This document shows, piece by piece, positions 24,864 through 32,936 of a DNA stretch of 64,000 nt. The DNA is from Pseudomonas sp. ICMP22404. GTDB lineage: Bacteria; Pseudomonadota; Gammaproteobacteria; Pseudomonadales; Pseudomonadaceae. A program made the translations under genes and the position numbers. Each line of letters begins with the position of its first letter. The first letter of the stretch is position 1. Under the pieces are notes generated by a model. That model saw only the letters and a program-made list of their open reading frames with translations. It was not told the DNA's origin and did no database searches. The DNA is taken from assembly GCF_006227205.1 (NCBI RefSeq), contig NZ_VCNG01000008.1, positions 223,444 through 287,443 on the forward strand. Direction: 5' to 3'.

Positions 24864-25649
24864 ATGAAAAAGGCGTCCCTTGTGGGCGCCTTTTTTGTGT
24901 CCGCGATTTGGCTGAGCGGCGCCCAGGCCTTCTGCCCCGCACCGACGGGCGCGACCGAGGTGGTGGTCCGGCGGGTGGTGGATGGCGATACCCTGCGCCT
25001 GACAGATGGTCGCAGCGTGCGCTTGATCGGCCTCAATATACCTGAGCTGGGTCGGCAGGGGCGTTCCGACGAGCCCTTTGCCGTTGCGGCCCGCCGTCGC
25101 CTGGAAGCCTTGGTGGCCGCCAGTGGCGGGCGCGTAGGGTTGGTTCCCGGCAGGGAGGGCAAGGATCGCTACGGTCGGACACTGGCCCATGCCTATGGTG
25201 CCGATGGACGCAATCTCGAAGCGCAGATGCTCGCCGAGGGCCTGGGCTTTCAGGTGGCGGTGGCACCGAATGTCGGGTTGGCCGATTGTCAGCGGGCCGC
25301 CGAACGCCAGGCGCGGGAAGCGCGTCTCGGCCTGTGGAAGCGTTCACCCGTGCTCAAGACCGGGCAGGTCAAGGCGTCCGGTTTCGCAGTGCTGAGCGGG
25401 CGCGTCAGCGCAGTCAGGCGCAATCGTGGTGGTGTTTGGCTGCAATTGGATAATTCGGTTGTATTGCGCATTGCGCCCAATCTGCTGGAACGCTTCGATA
25501 TGGCTTCGCTCGAGCGCCTTGTCGGCAAGCAGGTCGAGGCGCGTGGCTGGGTGGCCGAGCGGTCTCGCCGTGGGAACGCGGGGCAGGGGCAAGGCCGCTG
25601 GCTACTGCCGCTGACCGATCCGGCGATGCTGAGTCCGATGCCGGGATAA
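24864..25649 (+). CDS. Exported thermonuclease-like (SNase domain) protein
   Basis: 261 residues. Signal peptide MKKASLVGAFFVSAIWLSGAQA, then a staphylococcal-nuclease fold (about 30-165) with VVDGDTLRL, GRSVRLIGLNIPELG, DRYGRTLAHAY and LGLWKR. These carry the residues equivalent to the Asp/Arg/Glu active site, so calcium-dependent nuclease activity is plausible, with periplasmic or extracellular location. The C-terminal 90 residues form an OB-like tail (VLSGRVSAVRRNRGGVWLQLD). ATG at 24864 is three codons before a hairpin that resembles the rpmE terminator. Confidence 0.9.
   Translation: MKKASLVGAFFVSAIWLSGAQAFCPAPTGATEVVVRRVVDGDTLRLTDGRSVRLIGLNIPELGRQGRSDEPFAVAARRRLEALVAASGGRVGLVPGREGKDRYGRTLAHAYGADGRNLEAQMLAEGLGFQVAVAPNVGLADCQRAAERQAREARLGLWKRSPVLKTGQVKASGFAVLSGRVSAVRRNRGGVWLQLDNSVVLRIAPNLLERFDMASLERLVGKQVEARGWVAERSRRGNAGQGQGRWLLPLTDPAMLSPMPG
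24867..24896 (+). terminator. Terminator-like hairpin inside the nuclease signal sequence
   Basis: Stem AAAAAGGCG / CGCCTTTTT with an inner CCC/GGG pair and a T run, 45 bases after the rpmE stop. It looks like a rho-independent terminator for rpmE but also encodes codons 2-11 of the downstream gene. Confidence 0.75.
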
Positions 25650-25830
25650 AAAATTGTAGACATTTTTTCTGTTGATTGTATGCATCGAGCCCTTGTGTTT
25701 CGTGGCCCTTGGCCCAAAGTCGTAGGGCAGGGCGCTTGACAGCGGTGACCGGTCAGTCTTGTAGGGACTTTGCGAGGCGCGTATCCTCGGCGGTCCGTCT
25801 GTCCAACACAGTAAAAAGCGGAATGCCCAC

Positions 25831-27099
25831 ATGTCTGATCTGAAAACTGCCGCTCTCGAATATCACGCTCATCCTCGTCCAGGAAAGCTGAGTGTCGAGC
25901 TCACCAAGGCCACCGCTACTGCCCGCGATCTGTCGCTGGCCTACAGCCCCGGCGTAGCCGAGCCAGTCCGCGAAATCGCTCGCGACCCTGAACTGGCCTA
26001 CCGATACACCGGCAAGGGCAACCTGGTTGCAGTCATTTCCGATGGCACCGCGATTCTCGGCCTGGGTGACCTGGGTCCATTGGCCTCCAAGCCGGTCATG
26101 GAAGGCAAGGGTGTGCTGTTCAAGCGTTTCGCCGGTATCGACGTGTTCGACATCGAAGTCGACTCCGAAAGCCCGCAAGCCTTCATCGACACCGTCAAGC
26201 GCATCTCCATCACCTTTGGTGGCATCAACCTGGAAGACATCAAGGCGCCTGAGTGCTTTGAAATCGAACGCGCGCTGATCGAACAGTGCGACATTCCGGT
26301 GTTCCACGATGACCAGCACGGTACCGCAATCGTGACCGCGGCCGGCATGATCAACGCCCTGGAAATCGCTGGCAAAACCTTGCCGGAAGCCAAGATCGTC
26401 TGCCTGGGCGCCGGTGCTGCGGCCATCTCCTGCATGAAATTGCTGGTGAGCATGGGCGCGAAGATCGAAAACATCTTCATGATCGACCGTACCGGTGTGA
26501 TCCATTCCGGTCGTAGCGACCTGAACCAGTACAAGGCTGTCTTCGCTCACGCGACCGACAAGCGCACCCTGGCGGACGCATTGGACGGCGCTGACGTATT
26601 CGTCGGTCTGTCGGGTCCGAACCTGCTGAGCCCGGAAAACCTGCTGCGCATGGCGCCGAACCCGATCGTGTTCGCCTGCTCGAACCCGGATCCGGAAATC
26701 GCTCCGGAACTGGCTCACGCCACTCGCAACGACGTGATCATGGCGACTGGTCGTTCGGACTACCCGAACCAGGTCAACAACGTACTGGGCTTCCCATTCA
26801 TCTTCCGTGGTGCCCTGGACGTTCGCGCCAAGCGCATCAACGAAGAGATGAAAGTCGCGGCGGCCAACGCCCTGCGCGAACTGGCCAAGCTGCCGGTGCC
26901 TCAGGAAGTCTGCGACGCCTACGGCGGCATCAAGCTGGAATTCGGTCGTGAATACATCATTCCGAAGCCAATGGACGCCCGCCTGATCACCCTCATCTCC
27001 GACGCCGTGGCCAAGGCCGCGATCGAGACTGGCGTGGCAACCCTGCCGTACCCGAAAAACTACCCGCTCAAGAGCGTGGATGATGTGTTCAACGGCTAA
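25831..27099 (+). CDS. maeB: Malic enzyme (NAD(P)-dependent, short form)
   Basis: 422 residues. Oxidative decarboxylation of malate to pyruvate. N-terminal malic domain with YSPGVAEPVREIA, the catalytic Lys region LGLGDLGPLASKPVMEGKGVLFK, acidic metal site FEIERAL...DIPVFHDDQHGTAIV, and the NAD(P) Rossmann motif VCLGAGAAAISCMKLL. It lacks the C-terminal phosphotransacetylase-like domain of enteric MaeB (about 760 residues). Cofactor cannot be fixed from the sequence. Strong terminator follows. Confidence 0.93.
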   Translation: MSDLKTAALEYHAHPRPGKLSVELTKATATARDLSLAYSPGVAEPVREIARDPELAYRYTGKGNLVAVISDGTAILGLGDLGPLASKPVMEGKGVLFKRFAGIDVFDIEVDSESPQAFIDTVKRISITFGGINLEDIKAPECFEIERALIEQCDIPVFHDDQHGTAIVTAAGMINALEIAGKTLPEAKIVCLGAGAAAISCMKLLVSMGAKIENIFMIDRTGVIHSGRSDLNQYKAVFAHATDKRTLADALDGADVFVGLSGPNLLSPENLLRMAPNPIVFACSNPDPEIAPELAHATRNDVIMATGRSDYPNQVNNVLGFPFIFRGALDVRAKRINEEMKVAAANALRELAKLPVPQEVCDAYGGIKLEFGREYIIPKPMDARLITLISDAVAKAAIETGVATLPYPKNYPLKSVDDVFNG

Positions 27100-27120
27100 A
27101 CCGTTGTAACGCTTCAACGA

Positions 27121-27152
27121 AAAACCCCGGCTCCTGTGAGTCGGGGTTTTTT
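27121..27152 (+). terminator. Rho-independent terminator of the malic enzyme gene
   Basis: Nine-base perfect stem AAAACCCCG / CGGGGTTTT followed by T residues, 22 bases after the stop codon. Confidence 0.92.
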
Positions 27153-27155
27153 ATT

Positions 27156-27267
27156 GATCGTTCCCACGCTCTGCGTGGGAATGTAGCCCGGGACGCTCCG
27201 CGTTCCATCAAGAGCCGAACGCGGAGCGTCCGTAGCGGCGTTCCCACGCAGGAGCGTGGGAACGATC
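27156..27267. repeat. Palindromic intergenic repeat, copy A
   Basis: 112-base element bounded by GATCGTTCCCACG and its inverse CGTGGGAACGATC, with internal palindromes around GACGCTCCGCGTTC and GAACGCGGAGCGTC. Nearly identical to copy B at 27310-27422 and related to 19331-19432. Confidence 0.9.
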
Positions 27268-27283
27268 ACACCTTGAGGGCGCC

Positions 27284-27306
27284 ATCGCGAGCAGGCTCGC
27301 TCCCAC
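27284..27306. repeat. Single REP, between palindromic copies A and B
   Basis: ATCGCGAGCAGGCTCGCTCC core, the standard Pseudomonas REP, in the 43-base spacer between the two larger palindromic repeats. Confidence 0.88.
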
Positions 27307-27309
27307 ATT

Positions 27310-27422
27310 GATCGTTCCCACGCTCTGCGTGGGAATGTAGCCCGGGACGCTCCGCGTTCCCATCAAGAGCCGAACGCGGAGCGTCCGTAGAGGCGTTCCC
27401 ACGCGGGAGCGTGGGAACGATC
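27310..27422. repeat. Palindromic intergenic repeat, copy B
   Basis: 113-base direct repeat of copy A, differing at only a few positions, again bounded by GATCGTTCCCACG and CGTGGGAACGATC. The A-REP-B-REP order suggests a duplicated repeat-plus-REP unit. Confidence 0.9.
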
Positions 27423-27423
27423 A

Positions 27424-27488
27424 ATCGCGAGCAGGCTTGCTCCCACATTTGGAATACATACCCCTGTGGGAGCGAGCCTGCTCGCGAT
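27424..27488. repeat. Inverted REP pair downstream of ponA
   Basis: REP 27424-27446 (ATCGCGAGCAGGCTTGCTCC) and inverted REP 27464-27488 (CTGTGGGAGCGAGCCTGCTC), only 17 bases apart. Completes a 330-base block of repeats filling the convergent gap between maeB and ponA; no gene is seen in it. Confidence 0.9.
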
Positions 27489-27494
27489 GCAATA

Positions 27495-29942
27495 TCAGAA
27501 CAGATCGATCGGCGCCGCTTCATCCGCCGGCAGCGGGCTGCCTGGTGCAACGCCATTGCCCAGCTCGTTGGCCGACGGTGGGGTGTCTTCGCTCTTGAAC
27601 AGCTCGAAGTACGCACCGGGAGTGCCTGGTGTGGCCGCACGGCCGCTGACCGGGTCGACCCGCAGGCTGAGGATGCCTTCCGGTTCTGGCTGGGTGTGAG
27701 GCGGTTTGTCCTTGAGGGCGGCGCCCATGTAGCTCATCCAGATAGGCAGCGCCACGGTGCCGCCGAACTCGCGGCGACCCAGACTCTCGGGCTGGTCGAA
27801 ACCGGTCCAGACGGTGGTCACGTAGTCGCCGTTGTAGCCGGAGAACCAGGCGTCCTTGGATTCGTTGGTGGTACCGGTCTTGCCTGCCAGGTCGGTACGG
27901 CCCAGGGCCAGTGCACGACGGCCGGTGCCGAGCTTGATCACGTCTTCCAGCATGCTGTTGAGAATGTAGGTGGTGCGCCCGTCAACGATGCGTTCGGCGA
28001 CCGCAGGTGCCTGGGTCGCTGGAGTGGCGGCGGAGGCTTCACCCGGAGTCGGATTCACCGTGAAAGTCTCGGCGGACGGGGCGGCGATGCCATCGCTGGC
28101 CTGCTCGCCGGTAGGCACCCGCGGCGGGTTGGCCACGAACAGTGTCTCGCCGTTGCGACTTTCGATCTTGTCGATGATGTACGGGGTGATCTTGTACCCG
28201 CCGTTGGCGAATGTGCTCCAGCCCGTGGCGATTTCCATCGGGGTCAGGGTGGCGGTGCCCAGGGCCAGTGACAGGTTGCGGGGCAGGTCCTGCTTGTTGA
28301 AGCCGAACCGGGCGATGTAGTCGATGGTGCGATCCACCCCCAGCGCCTGCAACAGGCGGATCGACACCAGGTTGCGCGACTTGTACAGCGCCTCGCGCAG
28401 ACGGATCGGGCCGAGGAAGGTGTTGGTGTCGTTCTTCGGGCGCCAGACCTTGTCCAGGTATTCGTCGACAAACACGATGGGCGCGTCATTCACCAGGCTC
28501 GCAGCGGTATAGCCGTTATCCAGCGCGGCGCTGTAGACGAACGGCTTGAAGCTCGAGCCCGGCTGGCGCTTGGCCTGCAATGCGCGGTTGTAGTTGCTCT
28601 GCTCGAAGGCGAAGCCACCCACCAGGGAGCGGATCGCGCCGTCCTGCGGATCGAGGGACACCAGGGCGCCCTGGGCGGCCGGGATCTGGCTGAACTTGAG
28701 GGTGTTGTCCGGCTGGCGCTGTACCCGGACCAGATCGCCGACCTGGGCCACGTCCGATGGCTGCCGGGGTGCGGCGCCCATGCTGTTGGTATTGAGGAAC
28801 GGACGGGCCCACTTCATGGTGTCCCATTTCACGTGTTCCTCAAGCTCGCCGTTGCGCGTCAGGACCTTGATACCGTCCTTGTCCACCTGGGTGACGATCG
28901 CCGGTTCCAGGCTGCTGATGGTGCGCTGTTTGGTCAGCTCAAGGGCCCAGGCTTCCCTGGTCTTGCCTGGCAGGCGCGATTCGGGGCCACGGTAGCCGTG
29001 GCGCTGATCGTAGGTCATCAGGCCTTCGTGCAGCGCGGTGTTGGCCATTTCCTGCAGGTTGCTCGGCACCGTGGTGGTCACGCGGAACCCTTCGGTGTAG
29101 GCATCGCTGCCATAGCGTCCGACCATCTCGGCCCGGGCCATTTCGGCGATATACGGGGCGTTCACTTCCGGTGTTGGCACGTGATAGCTGGCGTTCAATG
29201 GCTCGTTGATCGCGGCGGTGTAGTCGGCCTCGCTGATCTTGCCGAGTTTGTACATGCGCCCCAGGATCCAGTCGCGACGCTCCTTGCTGCGCGCCGGGTT
29301 GGCCAGCGGATTGAAGCGCGACGGTGCCTTGGGCAGGCCGGCGATCATTGCCATCTGCGCCAGGCTCACATCACGGATCGACTTGCCGTAATACACCTGG
29401 GCCGCCGCCTCGATGCCATAGGCGCGGTTGCCCAGGTAGATCTTGTTCACGTACAGCTCGAGGATTTCATCCTTGGTCAACTGCCGTTCGATCTGCAGGG
29501 CCAGGAGAATTTCGGTGGTCTTGCGCGAGAAGCTGCGCTCGCTGGTCAGGAAGAAGTTCTTGGCCACCTGCATGGTGATGGTGCTGCCGCCGGACTGGAT
29601 GTGCCCGCTCTTGACCAGCTGGCTGGCGGCACGCATCAGGCTGCCCGGATCGACGCCATAGTGGTTGGCGAAGTTGTCGTCTTCGGCACTGAGTAACGCA
29701 TTGATGAAATTGGGGGGGATGTCGGCGAAGCGGATCGGCGTGCGGCGCATTTCGCCAAATTCAGCGATCAGCTTGTTGTCGCTGCTGTATACCCGCAGAG
29801 GAATCTGCAACTGAATACTTCTCAGCGCCTCCACGGATGGCAATCCCGGACTAAGGTAAAGAAACGCACCGCTCAGACCCAAGAGCAGTCCGCAGAAAAC
29901 GGCGATGACGGACCATCCGAAAAATTTCAGCAGACGAATCAA
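27495..29942 (-). CDS. ponA: Penicillin-binding protein 1A
   Basis: 815-residue bifunctional class A PBP. Short cytoplasmic start and membrane helix, glycosyltransferase domain (ALLSAEDDNFANHYGVD, GGSTITMQVAKNFFL, LALQIERQLTKDEILELYVNKIYLG), then an OB-like insert and a transpeptidase domain with SSFK (QPGSSFKPFVYSAAL), SRN (KSRNLVSIRLL) and KTGT (LAGKTGTTNESKDAW). TTG at 29942 (IRLLKFFGWSVIAVF follows) is chosen because family members begin there; in-frame ATGs at 30032 and 30041 would add about 30 residues without family support, but the ribosome site before the TTG is weak. Divergent from pilM. Confidence 0.95.
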   Translation of the reverse strand: MIRLLKFFGWSVIAVFCGLLLGLSGAFLYLSPGLPSVEALRSIQLQIPLRVYSSDNKLIAEFGEMRRTPIRFADIPPNFINALLSAEDDNFANHYGVDPGSLMRAASQLVKSGHIQSGGSTITMQVAKNFFLTSERSFSRKTTEILLALQIERQLTKDEILELYVNKIYLGNRAYGIEAAAQVYYGKSIRDVSLAQMAMIAGLPKAPSRFNPLANPARSKERRDWILGRMYKLGKISEADYTAAINEPLNASYHVPTPEVNAPYIAEMARAEMVGRYGSDAYTEGFRVTTTVPSNLQEMANTALHEGLMTYDQRHGYRGPESRLPGKTREAWALELTKQRTISSLEPAIVTQVDKDGIKVLTRNGELEEHVKWDTMKWARPFLNTNSMGAAPRQPSDVAQVGDLVRVQRQPDNTLKFSQIPAAQGALVSLDPQDGAIRSLVGGFAFEQSNYNRALQAKRQPGSSFKPFVYSAALDNGYTAASLVNDAPIVFVDEYLDKVWRPKNDTNTFLGPIRLREALYKSRNLVSIRLLQALGVDRTIDYIARFGFNKQDLPRNLSLALGTATLTPMEIATGWSTFANGGYKITPYIIDKIESRNGETLFVANPPRVPTGEQASDGIAAPSAETFTVNPTPGEASAATPATQAPAVAERIVDGRTTYILNSMLEDVIKLGTGRRALALGRTDLAGKTGTTNESKDAWFSGYNGDYVTTVWTGFDQPESLGRREFGGTVALPIWMSYMGAALKDKPPHTQPEPEGILSLRVDPVSGRAATPGTPGAYFELFKSEDTPPSANELGNGVAPGSPLPADEAAPIDLF

Positions 29943-30146
29943 GGCTTTTGGATATCCAGGCAAAGAATGAAAAAGACGCCAGGTGCAGGGAAGGACCCGT
30001 GCTTGCAGCAAAGCGAAAAAAACGCTGCGCATTATAAGCATTTTTTTCCGTCGGAAACGCCATCCGGACGTCCGTCGGGCTGGGGTGATTGAACGCAATG
30101 CGTATTAGAGAGTCCGTAACTCACGGATAGTCATAGGGAATTGGTA

Positions 30147-31211
30147 GTGCTACGACTCTTCAATAAAAAAACCCATACGCTTCTGGGCATCGACATCAGC
30201 TCCACATCGGTGAAGCTGCTCGAGTTGAGCCGCCAGGGTGACCGTTACCGTGTCGAGTCCTACGCGGTCGAACCGTTGCCGGCCAACGCCGTGATCGAGA
30301 AGAACATCGCCGAGCTCGAGGGGGTCGGGCAGGCGTTGTCCCGGGTTTTGATCAAGGCCAAGACACCCACGCGCAGTGTGGCGGTGGCCGTGGCGGGTTC
30401 GGCAGTGATCACCAAGATCATCGAGATGGATGCGGGGCTTTCCGACGACGAGATGGAGAACCAGCTCAAGATCGAGGCGGACCAGTACATTCCTTATCCA
30501 CTGGATGAAGTGGCCATCGATTTCGAGGTCGTGGGCGTGTCTGCGCGCAACAGCGAGCGGGTCGAGGTGCTGCTGGCGGCCTGTCGCAAGGAAAACGTCG
30601 AGGTTCGCGAGGCTGCGCTGGCGCTGGCGGGGCTGACGGCTCGGGTGGTCGATGTGGAAGCCTATGCGTTGGAGCGCGCCTTTGGCCTGCTCGCCACACA
30701 ACTGGCGGCGTCCCAGGAGCGGTTGACCGTTGCGGTGATCGATATCGGCGCCACCATGACCACCCTGAGCGTGCTGCACAACGGACGCATCATCTATACC
30801 CGTGAGCAACTGTTCGGCGGTCGCCAACTCACCGAGGAAATCCAGCGGCGCTATGGCCTGACCCTCGAGCAGGCCGGCCTGGCAAAGAAGCAGGGCGGTT
30901 TGCCGGACGATTACCTCAGCGAAGTGCTGCAACCCTTTCGCGAGGCGTTGGTGCAGCAGGTTTCGCGGTCGCTGCAGTTTTTCTTCGCTTCGGGCCAGTA
31001 CAGCGCGGTGGACCACATCCTGTTGGCCGGAGGCACGGCGTCAGTCGCCGGGCTGGACCGCCTGATCGAACAGCGCCTGAGCACGCCGACCCATGTGGCC
31101 AATCCGTTTTCCAACATGGCCCTGGGCAGCAAGGTCAATGCCGGTGCCCTGGCCAGTGACGCGCCGGCACTGATGATCGCCTGCGGACTGGCCCTCAGGA
31201 GTTTCGACTGA
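30147..31211 (+). CDS. pilM: Type IV pilus inner-membrane platform protein PilM
   Basis: 354-residue actin-like cytoplasmic protein of the pilus alignment subcomplex. ATP-binding motifs LLGIDISSTSVKLLEL (phosphate 1) and VAVIDIGATMTTLSVL (phosphate 2), and LAGGTASVAGLD. It binds the N-terminal peptide INLLPW of PilN. GTG at 30147 is chosen over a TTG two codons earlier: it has AGGGA 12 bases ahead. First gene of pilMNOPQ, with overlapping junctions throughout. Confidence 0.97.
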   Translation: MLRLFNKKTHTLLGIDISSTSVKLLELSRQGDRYRVESYAVEPLPANAVIEKNIAELEGVGQALSRVLIKAKTPTRSVAVAVAGSAVITKIIEMDAGLSDDEMENQLKIEADQYIPYPLDEVAIDFEVVGVSARNSERVEVLLAACRKENVEVREAALALAGLTARVVDVEAYALERAFGLLATQLAASQERLTVAVIDIGATMTTLSVLHNGRIIYTREQLFGGRQLTEEIQRRYGLTLEQAGLAKKQGGLPDDYLSEVLQPFREALVQQVSRSLQFFFASGQYSAVDHILLAGGTASVAGLDRLIEQRLSTPTHVANPFSNMALGSKVNAGALASDAPALMIACGLALRSFD

Positions 31212-31777
31212 TGGCACGGATCAACCTTCTTCCCTGGCGCGAAGAGCTGCGTGAAGAGCGCCGCAAACGCTTCCTGCTGGCATTGGTGGGGGCGCTGGTC
31301 GGCGCGGTGGGGGTGACCTTGATCGGCGTTCAGTACCTGCACAGTGCCATCAATCACCAACTGGCGCGCAATGGGCACATCACTGAGCAGATCGCGGTGC
31401 TGGACGAGCGCATCAAGCAAATCAGCGAGCTGAAGGCCCGTCGCCAACAACTGGTGGAGCGCATGCGCATCATCCAGGACCTGCAGGGAAACCGGCCGGT
31501 CAGCGGGCGCATCTTCGATCAATTGGTACGGACGTTGCCGGACGGGGTGTATTTCACCGAAGTGAAAATGGAAGACAAGACGCTCTCCATCAAGGGGGCT
31601 GCGGAGTCCAACCACCGGGTCTCGGACCTGATGCGCAACCTGGACGCGTCGGATCTGTTCGATGCGCCCAGCCTGACGGAAGTCAAGGCCACGACCGCTG
31701 GCCAGCTCGACCAGGCCAACGTGTTCCAACTGACGGTCCGACAGACCCAGCCGGTCGACGCGGAGGACGCCCAATGA
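31211..31777 (+). CDS. pilN: Type IV pilus assembly protein PilN
   Basis: 188 residues. Starts MARINLLPWREELREERRK, the cytoplasmic peptide that docks on PilM, then one membrane helix (about 22-44), a coiled coil and a ferredoxin-like periplasmic domain that pairs with PilO. Overlaps pilM by one base and pilO by four. Confidence 0.97.
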   Translation: MARINLLPWREELREERRKRFLLALVGALVGAVGVTLIGVQYLHSAINHQLARNGHITEQIAVLDERIKQISELKARRQQLVERMRIIQDLQGNRPVSGRIFDQLVRTLPDGVYFTEVKMEDKTLSIKGAAESNHRVSDLMRNLDASDLFDAPSLTEVKATTAGQLDQANVFQLTVRQTQPVDAEDAQ

Positions 31778-32397
31778 GGCCGGGGGAGTGGTTCGACGCG
31801 CTGCGCAAGGTCGACTTCCGTGACCTGGACACCAACAACGTCGGTTCCTGGCCGTTGCCGGTCAAATGGTTGGCCGGCGTCCTGCTGGTAGTCCTGGTCC
31901 TGGGGTTGGGCTATAACTTTGCCGTGAGCGACCTGGAGGATGAGTTGCAGCAGGTGCGCGAGGAAGAAAATACCCTCAAGGCGCAATTCGCGGGCAAGGC
32001 CCATATGGCCGCGAACCTGGAGCGCTATACCGAGCAGATGAAGCAGATGGAAACCTCCTTTGGCGTGCTGTTGCGGCAATTGCCCAGCGACACCGAAGTG
32101 CCTGGCCTGCTGGAAGACATCACCCGCACCGGCCTGGGCAGCGGCCTGGAGTTCGAGGAGATCAAGCTGCTGCCCGAAGTGACCCAGCCGTTCTACATCG
32201 AACTGCCGATCCAGATCACGGTGACCGGTGGCTACCATGACCTGGCGACATTCGTCAGCGGTGTTGCCGGGCTGCCCCGCATTGTCACGCTGCACGATTT
32301 TGACATTGCCCCCGCGGACCCCGAGTCGGGCTCGAAGCTGCGCATGAGCATCCAGGCCAAGACCTATCGGTACAACGAGCAGGGGGCGCAGCCATGA
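31774..32397 (+). CDS. pilO: Type IV pilus assembly protein PilO
   Basis: 207 residues: short cytoplasmic N-terminus, membrane helix (about 30-50, WLAGVLLVVLVLGLGYNFAV), coiled coil (ELQQVREEENTLKAQF) and a periplasmic ferredoxin-like domain heterodimerising with PilN. PilNO connects PilM to PilP and the PilQ secretin. ATGA overlaps on both sides. Confidence 0.97.
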   Translation: MRPGEWFDALRKVDFRDLDTNNVGSWPLPVKWLAGVLLVVLVLGLGYNFAVSDLEDELQQVREEENTLKAQFAGKAHMAANLERYTEQMKQMETSFGVLLRQLPSDTEVPGLLEDITRTGLGSGLEFEEIKLLPEVTQPFYIELPIQITVTGGYHDLATFVSGVAGLPRIVTLHDFDIAPADPESGSKLRMSIQAKTYRYNEQGAQP

Positions 32398-32936
32398 AGC
32401 CGCTCCGCTGCATGGGCCTGCTGGCCGGGCTGGTTGTGCTGGCCGGCTGTAACAACGACAGTGGCTTCGAGGACCTGGACGCCTACATGAACGAGGTGCG
32501 GTTGCGCCCGCCCGGCAAGATCGAGCCGACGCCGACGTTCAAGCCAAACGAAACCTTCACCTACAGCGCGTCCGACCTTCGCAGCCCGTTCTCGCGGCAG
32601 GTCCGGGTGGATCAGGCCGAACGGCAAAAAGGTTCGCGCAATGTCCGGCCCGATCCGAACCGGGTCAAGCAGTACCTCGAAGGCTTCAACATCGAACAGT
32701 TTGAAATGGTCGGCACGATCGCCAATGCCAGTGGCTCCTATGCGCTGCTGCGCGGTGCGGGCGGGGTGCATCGGCTCAAGGTCGGTGACTATCTGGGGCG
32801 CAACGACGGGCGAATCGTCGCCGTCACTGCCACCCAGGTCGATGTGGTCGAAATCGTTCCCGATGGCGAAGGTGCCTGGCTGGAGCGACCACGGACCATT
32901 CCTTTGAAAGAGCACTCAGTGGAACTCGAACAATGA
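32394..32936 (+). CDS. pilP: Type IV pilus lipoprotein PilP
   Basis: 180 residues. Lipoprotein signal with lipobox LAGC (lipidated Cys near residue 19). The conserved SPFSR and QYLEGFNIEQFEMVGTI motifs open the beta-sandwich HR domain that contacts the N0 domain of PilQ; the unstructured N-terminal half binds PilNO. ATGA overlap with pilQ. Confidence 0.97.
   Translation: MKPLRCMGLLAGLVVLAGCNNDSGFEDLDAYMNEVRLRPPGKIEPTPTFKPNETFTYSASDLRSPFSRQVRVDQAERQKGSRNVRPDPNRVKQYLEGFNIEQFEMVGTIANASGSYALLRGAGGVHRLKVGDYLGRNDGRIVAVTATQVDVVEIVPDGEGAWLERPRTIPLKEHSVELEQ

Noticed and set aside
25736..25758. TTGACA with TTGTAG 17 bases on, as promoter of the malic enzyme
   Set aside because: The -35 is perfect but the -10 matches only two of six bases, so I did not call it.
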